In this document: positions 60,271 through 64,000 of the stretch, piece after piece
Position numbering within the stretch: the first letter of the stretch is position 1
Layout: the number at the start of each line of letters is the position of its first letter
NCBI RefSeq assembly: GCF_048381675.1
Contig: NZ_JBLWIS010000002.1
Span: forward strand, 310,001-374,000
DNA length: 64,000 bases
Origin: Advenella sp048381675
Lineage (GTDB): Bacteria > Pseudomonadota > Gammaproteobacteria > Burkholderiales > Burkholderiaceae_B
Direction: 5' to 3'
Notes under the pieces: model-generated
Told to the model about the DNA's origin: nothing
The model's input: only the letters and a program-made list of their open reading frames with translations
Database searches by the model: none
Position numbers and translations under genes: made by a program

Positions 60271-61137
60271 TCAGGCGTTATAAAGTCGCTGGCGCCGGTG
60301 TTCAAACAAAACGATGCCTGCAGCAACCCCTACATTCAGCGACTCAACCAGATCTGTTTGAGGTATAAACACCTGATGAGTAGCCCGGGCCAATAAATCG
60401 GGGTGTACGCCCTGCCCTTCATGCCCCATTAGCCAGATGCATTGTTCAGGCAAGCGGATCTCATACAGGTTTTGCGCTTTTTCCGACAGCGCCGTCGCCA
60501 AGACAGGCACAGAAGCCTGATTGATTAACGCTGACAAATCCTGCTGCTCATATATGTTCAAGGCAAAATGAGCACCTTGTGCACTGCGTAACACTTTGGA
60601 CGACCAGGCTGAAACACTGCCTTTGGAAAGGTAAACATGGCGAATCCCGGCAGCCGCAGCTGAACGCAGGATCGTTCCGGCATTACCCGGATCTTGCAAT
60701 CTGTCCAGAAAAAGCGAGTTTTCGTTAATGGCAGGGGGGGCTTTACATACAGGAATGCTTACCAGAAAAAGCACCCCCTGCGGTGCATCAACATGTGTCA
60801 AAGCACGAAATAGCTTATCCGGCACCACAATGCGGTTGGCAGTATCCAATAAACTGAATAACTCTCCGACTTCATTACTTGATGACTGCAGCAATGGCTC
60901 GCTTTGCTGTGCCCGTATATTTGCCGCATAAGCATCTGCATCGTGTTCAGTAAAACCGGTCTGCGCGCGGTCAAGTACTGCAGCGTTAAAAACCGCCATT
61001 AACGGGGCGGAAAAATGCGCCAGCCATGAATGACACAGATGAACGCCTTCAATAAGGACATGTCCCTTGATTTTGCCAAGATGTGTTTTCAGTAACTGCT
61101 TATAAAGGGGATTATCTTTAGAGGTAATGGTTTTCAT
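60271..61137 (-). CDS. TrmH/SpoU-family RNA 2'-O-methyltransferase
   Basis: SPOUT-class methyltransferase of 288 residues. The three motifs are present: LDRLQDPGNAGTILRSAAAA (motif 1), WLMGHEGQGV (motif 2) and ESLNVGVAAGIVLFEHRR (motif 3, the knot). The N-terminal 110 residues resemble the L30e-like substrate-binding domain of RlmB-type enzymes. Target RNA not deducible. Confidence 0.9.
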   Translation of the reverse strand: MKTITSKDNPLYKQLLKTHLGKIKGHVLIEGVHLCHSWLAHFSAPLMAVFNAAVLDRAQTGFTEHDADAYAANIRAQQSEPLLQSSSNEVGELFSLLDTANRIVVPDKLFRALTHVDAPQGVLFLVSIPVCKAPPAINENSLFLDRLQDPGNAGTILRSAAAAGIRHVYLSKGSVSAWSSKVLRSAQGAHFALNIYEQQDLSALINQASVPVLATALSEKAQNLYEIRLPEQCIWLMGHEGQGVHPDLLARATHQVFIPQTDLVESLNVGVAAGIVLFEHRRQRLYNA

Positions 61138-61145
61138 ATAAAAAA

Positions 61146-61169
61146 ATTATCCCGCATAAGCGGGATAAT
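61146..61169 (-). terminator. Terminator of the desaturase gene
   Basis: 10-bp perfect stem (61146-61155 with 61160-61169), four-base loop; followed on the minus strand by six U residues. Confidence 0.88.
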
Positions 61170-61202
61170 ATCAAAGCCTAATAATTGCTCATGCCGGACA
61201 GA

Positions 61203-62276
61203 TTACAACACCTGTAAGGTAGGTTTGCCGTTGAAATCAAGCCATTGCTTGTTTTCATAATCATACAGTTTGGTTGCCTTGGCTGTTTTGAAATACCATC
61301 TCCAGCTGAATTTCTGCACCACGATTCGCTCTGGCAGCATTTCTTCCAGACGTGCCTGGGCGGCTTTCAGCTTGTAAAGCGGGATACTCATGTCAACATG
61401 GTGGGCAGTATGCTCAAGAATATGATGCATCAACGCGCCAAAATGAAAGTTAAAGGTCAGGTGCACGGTTGTAGACACAAACGGCTGAGCCTTTGCCCAT
61501 TCAACTTTGTTGTCATGCCAAACCACTTTAGTATGCGTATGCTGGACATACACCACCCATCCGATCATGTAAAACCAGAAAAGCAGTGGCACAAACCAGG
61601 CAAAAAACAACAAGCCAAGAATTGACTGGTTGGTTTGGATTGCGGAAACAATAACAATTAGTGCCCATGAAATGCCAAATACACTCACCAGCAAACCGTC
61701 CCAGAAAAACACCTTGCGTTGCGTACCCATGTAAGCTTTAGTCGGGAACATCATGCGGTTCCACCAGATCTCAACTAGATAATAGATACCTGCGCCCCAT
61801 CCGCTACGATAAAAACGCTCCATCAGCTGGCGTCCTTTGGACATTGCCGCATACTCTTCTTGTGTATGGGGGCACCAGACAAAATCCATGCCTTTCAGGT
61901 TGGTATAGCCATGATGTACTACATTATGGCCAACATCCCACAGGCTGTAAGGTGATACAGAGGGTAAAAAGGCAATTCGACCCAGCCATTTATTCAATTT
62001 TCTGTGAGGCGTCAGGCTTTGGTGGCAGGCGTCATGCCCGATAATGAACAGGCGACCAATGACAAAACCGCAAACCAGCGCGCAAATTAATTTTGCCCAC
62101 CATGGTTCAAAAATAATTGCTCCTGCGATAAGTGCAAAAAACAGGGCAATATCAATAGTCATCAAAACAATCGCACGAAGCGTGTTTTTTTCTGATAAAG
62201 GTGTTAACCAGCTCCGAATAACTTTACGATGGGGCAGTTCATTACTCGGTGGAATTGGCGATAAAGGTGTGGTCAT
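61203..62276 (-). CDS. Fatty acid desaturase (membrane di-iron)
   Basis: 357-residue integral-membrane desaturase/hydroxylase-like protein. The three histidine boxes that bind the di-iron centre are HDACH (81-85), HNVVHH (117-122) and EHTAHHVD near residue 290. About four membrane helices. Probably introduces double bonds into acyl lipids for membrane fluidity; hydroxylase activity cannot be excluded. Single gene between a SPOUT methyltransferase and rnhB. Confidence 0.9.
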   Translation of the reverse strand: MTTPLSPIPPSNELPHRKVIRSWLTPLSEKNTLRAIVLMTIDIALFFALIAGAIIFEPWWAKLICALVCGFVIGRLFIIGHDACHQSLTPHRKLNKWLGRIAFLPSVSPYSLWDVGHNVVHHGYTNLKGMDFVWCPHTQEEYAAMSKGRQLMERFYRSGWGAGIYYLVEIWWNRMMFPTKAYMGTQRKVFFWDGLLVSVFGISWALIVIVSAIQTNQSILGLLFFAWFVPLLFWFYMIGWVVYVQHTHTKVVWHDNKVEWAKAQPFVSTTVHLTFNFHFGALMHHILEHTAHHVDMSIPLYKLKAAQARLEEMLPERIVVQKFSWRWYFKTAKATKLYDYENKQWLDFNGKPTLQVL

Positions 62277-62413
62277 AAATAATATCTATCTAATAACAAA
62301 AGGCTGTAATTCTTTACAATGAAAGCAAGTCATTGTACTTTCTTTTCAATACAAATCAATTTCAAAACTTAAAAATAGCTTAATTAATAAAAAAATAATG
62401 AATCCTCTTACTT

Positions 62414-63019
62414 TTAAGCCAGTGTTTTTCTTACCGGAGCAAAACTGCGCCTATGCGCCGGGCATGCTCCATGCAAACGCAAACGTTCAAGATGCAGAGC
62501 AGTACCATATCCTTTGTGCTGATCAAAGCCGTATTCAGGATATTGCTCATGGAGCTCTTTCAAAGAGGCATCCCGTGCAGTTTTTGCAAGAATAGAAGCC
62601 GCGGAAATACAAGGCTCAAGGGCATCCCCTTTGATTATTGCCCTGCATGCAACCGACATATCAGCAGGAACACGGTTACCGTCAATAAGTACCAAACCTG
62701 GTGTTATGGATAAGCCCAAAAACGCTCTTTTCATGGCCAGCATGGTTGCCTGCAATATGTTAATGCTATCAATTTCTTCCACATTAGCACAAGCAATTGA
62801 CCAAGACAGCGCGTTTTCCCTGATTTCAAGGGCAAGTTGATCTCGTTTTTTTTCGGATAGTTTTTTTGAGTCCATCAAACCGCCAATGGGTTTTAACGGA
62901 TCAAGTATGACGGCAGCCGCATAGACAGAACCTGCTAACGGCCCTCTGCCCGCCTCATCTATACCCGCGACCAGCAAACCGCTGTGAGGGCTTTCAAATA
63001 AATCAAGATTATCGTTCAT
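62414..63019 (-). CDS. rnhB: Ribonuclease HII
   Basis: Removes RNA from RNA-DNA hybrids and misincorporated ribonucleotides. Active-site residues in VAGIDEAGRGPLAG (D, E), LIDGNRVP (D) and the later SAASILAKTARD aspartate are visible. Start chosen at ATG 63019, just after the lpxB stop at 63024, giving MNDNLDLF and 201 residues; ATG 63046 would overlap lpxB by 23 bases and add nine residues. Confidence 0.95.
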   Translation of the reverse strand: MNDNLDLFESPHSGLLVAGIDEAGRGPLAGSVYAAAVILDPLKPIGGLMDSKKLSEKKRDQLALEIRENALSWSIACANVEEIDSINILQATMLAMKRAFLGLSITPGLVLIDGNRVPADMSVACRAIIKGDALEPCISAASILAKTARDASLKELHEQYPEYGFDQHKGYGTALHLERLRLHGACPAHRRSFAPVRKTLA

Positions 63020-63023
63020 GGCC

Positions 63024-64000
63024 TTATGCGGGTGACTGTGCCGCATTTAAAATGGCTTCCGCAGCCAGTCCGGCCGTATCTTGGCATAAGGACTCGTGAA
63101 GCAGCAGGAATTTTTTTTGTATATCCTGGATATATTCAGTATTTTCCAGGGCATTGATACAGGCAGCCGCTAGGTTTTCAGGGGTTGCCTCATCTTGCAG
63201 GATTTCAGGCACGGCAAACTCTTGTAAAAGTATATTTGGCAATCCTACCCAGGGAACATAAGGTTTAAGTTGCCCAGACTTCCACTCCATCAGTTTTTTC
63301 ATCAAAGGAGAAATCACATATGAAATAACCATGGGTTTTTTAAACAACGCAGTTTCAAGTGAAGCAGTACCACTAGCCACCAAGGCTGCATCACAAGCCT
63401 CCATGACATCCCAGGCAATGGGACGCCCGGTATCCGTCGCAGAAAAAGTTTTCAGGTTATTAACCGGAATACCGGCAAAAATTTCATTAAAATCTTTCTG
63501 ACGTTTTTCATTGACGATCGGAACAATAAACTGCAAAATCGGATCGTGCTTTAATAACCGTTGTGCCGTTTGCAAGAACCGCGGAGCCAGCAGTTTAACT
63601 TCAGAGGCCCGGCTACCTGGCAAGACAGCCAGGATTCGACTGTCAGGATCCAGACCCAAACGCAGCCTTGCTGCCAACTTGTCAGGATTAAAAGGAATCT
63701 GGCTAGCCAAAGGATGACCCACAAAAGTCACGGGAATACCTTCTTTACGATAGATATCCACTTCGAAAGGAAACAAGACCAGCATGTGGGAAACTGCTTT
63801 TTTGATGGTGTGAATACGCTCATAACGCCAAGCCCAAATTGAAGGACCTACAAAATGAACCGTGGGAATACTCTTTTCACGCAGTTTCTGCTCAAGACGC
63901 AAATTAAAATCTGGCGCATCAACCCCCACAAAGACATCCGGTTTGTGGGTTAACAAATTATTTTTAAGACTGGTATAAGTCCTGATTAAAGAAGGAAGCT
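63024..64000 (-). CDS. lpxB: Lipid-A-disaccharide synthase, partial (5' end outside window)
   Basis: Glycosyltransferase that joins UDP-diacylglucosamine and lipid X in lipid A synthesis. The frame runs to the right edge of the window without a start. Visible: KPDVFVGVDAPDFNLRLE, PSIWAWRYERI, FVGHPLASQ, LPGSRASEVKLLAP and the sugar-donor region VASGTASLETAL. About 325 C-terminal residues are present; the N-terminal 60 or so are missing. rnhB follows directly, as in the lpxD-fabZ-lpxA-lpxB-rnhB cluster. Confidence 0.96.
   Translation of the reverse strand, partial: LPSLIRTYTSLKNNLLTHKPDVFVGVDAPDFNLRLEQKLREKSIPTVHFVGPSIWAWRYERIHTIKKAVSHMLVLFPFEVDIYRKEGIPVTFVGHPLASQIPFNPDKLAARLRLGLDPDSRILAVLPGSRASEVKLLAPRFLQTAQRLLKHDPILQFIVPIVNEKRQKDFNEIFAGIPVNNLKTFSATDTGRPIAWDVMEACDAALVASGTASLETALFKKPMVISYVISPLMKKLMEWKSGQLKPYVPWVGLPNILLQEFAVPEILQDEATPENLAAACINALENTEYIQDIQKKFLLLHESLCQDTAGLAAEAILNAAQSPA

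Noticed and set aside
1..64000. tRNA, rRNA, CRISPR or insertion-sequence features
   Set aside because: Reading both strands of the gaps by eye showed no cloverleaf with CCA-adjacent acceptor stem, no repeat-spacer array and no transposase; an automated scan (tRNAscan-SE, Infernal) would be decisive.

Overview
The window reads as chromosome of a Burkholderiales bacterium, most likely Alcaligenaceae with an unusually low GC (mid-40s % by eye). Grounds: two Bug/TctC-type solute receptors, a BktB-like thiolase, the nadE-glnB pair, the smpB/ratA-rnfH divergon, ppsA/ppsR divergence, the lpxB-rnhB-TrmH order and a holB-tmk-mltG cluster. No rRNA, tRNA, CRISPR array, insertion sequence or prophage was recognised. 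The window cuts recA at its left edge and lpxB at its right edge.

Layout. 1-9.9 kb: recA-recX, argH, nadE-glnB, ubiC, an RNA pseudouridine synthase, a lipoprotein with a SecD-like head domain, xthA, and a thiolase coupled to a spermidine-synthase-like protein. 10-12.8 kb: a TrpXYZ-type ABC importer. 12.8-19 kb: a complete tripartite RND efflux operon behind a promoter that carries a tandem 24-bp repeat, then pdxJ and a nitroreductase. 20.4-30.4 kb (mostly minus strand): a large MscK-like channel as the last gene of a group-2 Mrp/Pha cation antiporter operon (fused AB, C, D, E, F, G), preceded by a single gene that fuses an ECF sigma factor to an RskA-type anti-sigma factor. This is the most unusual gene in the window.

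30.4-41 kb is the accessory-looking part: a short-chain dehydrogenase convergent with a Bug receptor, two small paralogous secreted proteins, an M23 peptidase, a BigR-like thiol-switch ArsR repressor with a large palindrome and its DUF2892 partner, a lone tyrosine recombinase divergent from a KfrA-like coiled-coil protein across a 39-bp near-perfect palindrome, a beta-CASP nuclease, a LOG-family protein, a 19-residue-period DGN repeat protein, a DUF411 metal-binding protein and a cytochrome c remnant.

41-64 kb: second Bug receptor, rhtA-gpx-yfcG with 4-bp overlaps, glutamate dehydrogenase, a secreted protein plus a periplasmic ankyrin protein, then housekeeping blocks: tatD, holB-tmk-mltG, ygfZ, an HIBYL-CoA-hydrolase-like protein, rnfH-ratA/smpB, SPFH-NfeD, FKBP, ppsA/ppsR, a SPOUT methyltransferase, a fatty acid desaturase, and rnhB-lpxB. 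Strong intrinsic terminators, several bidirectional between convergent genes, separate most units.
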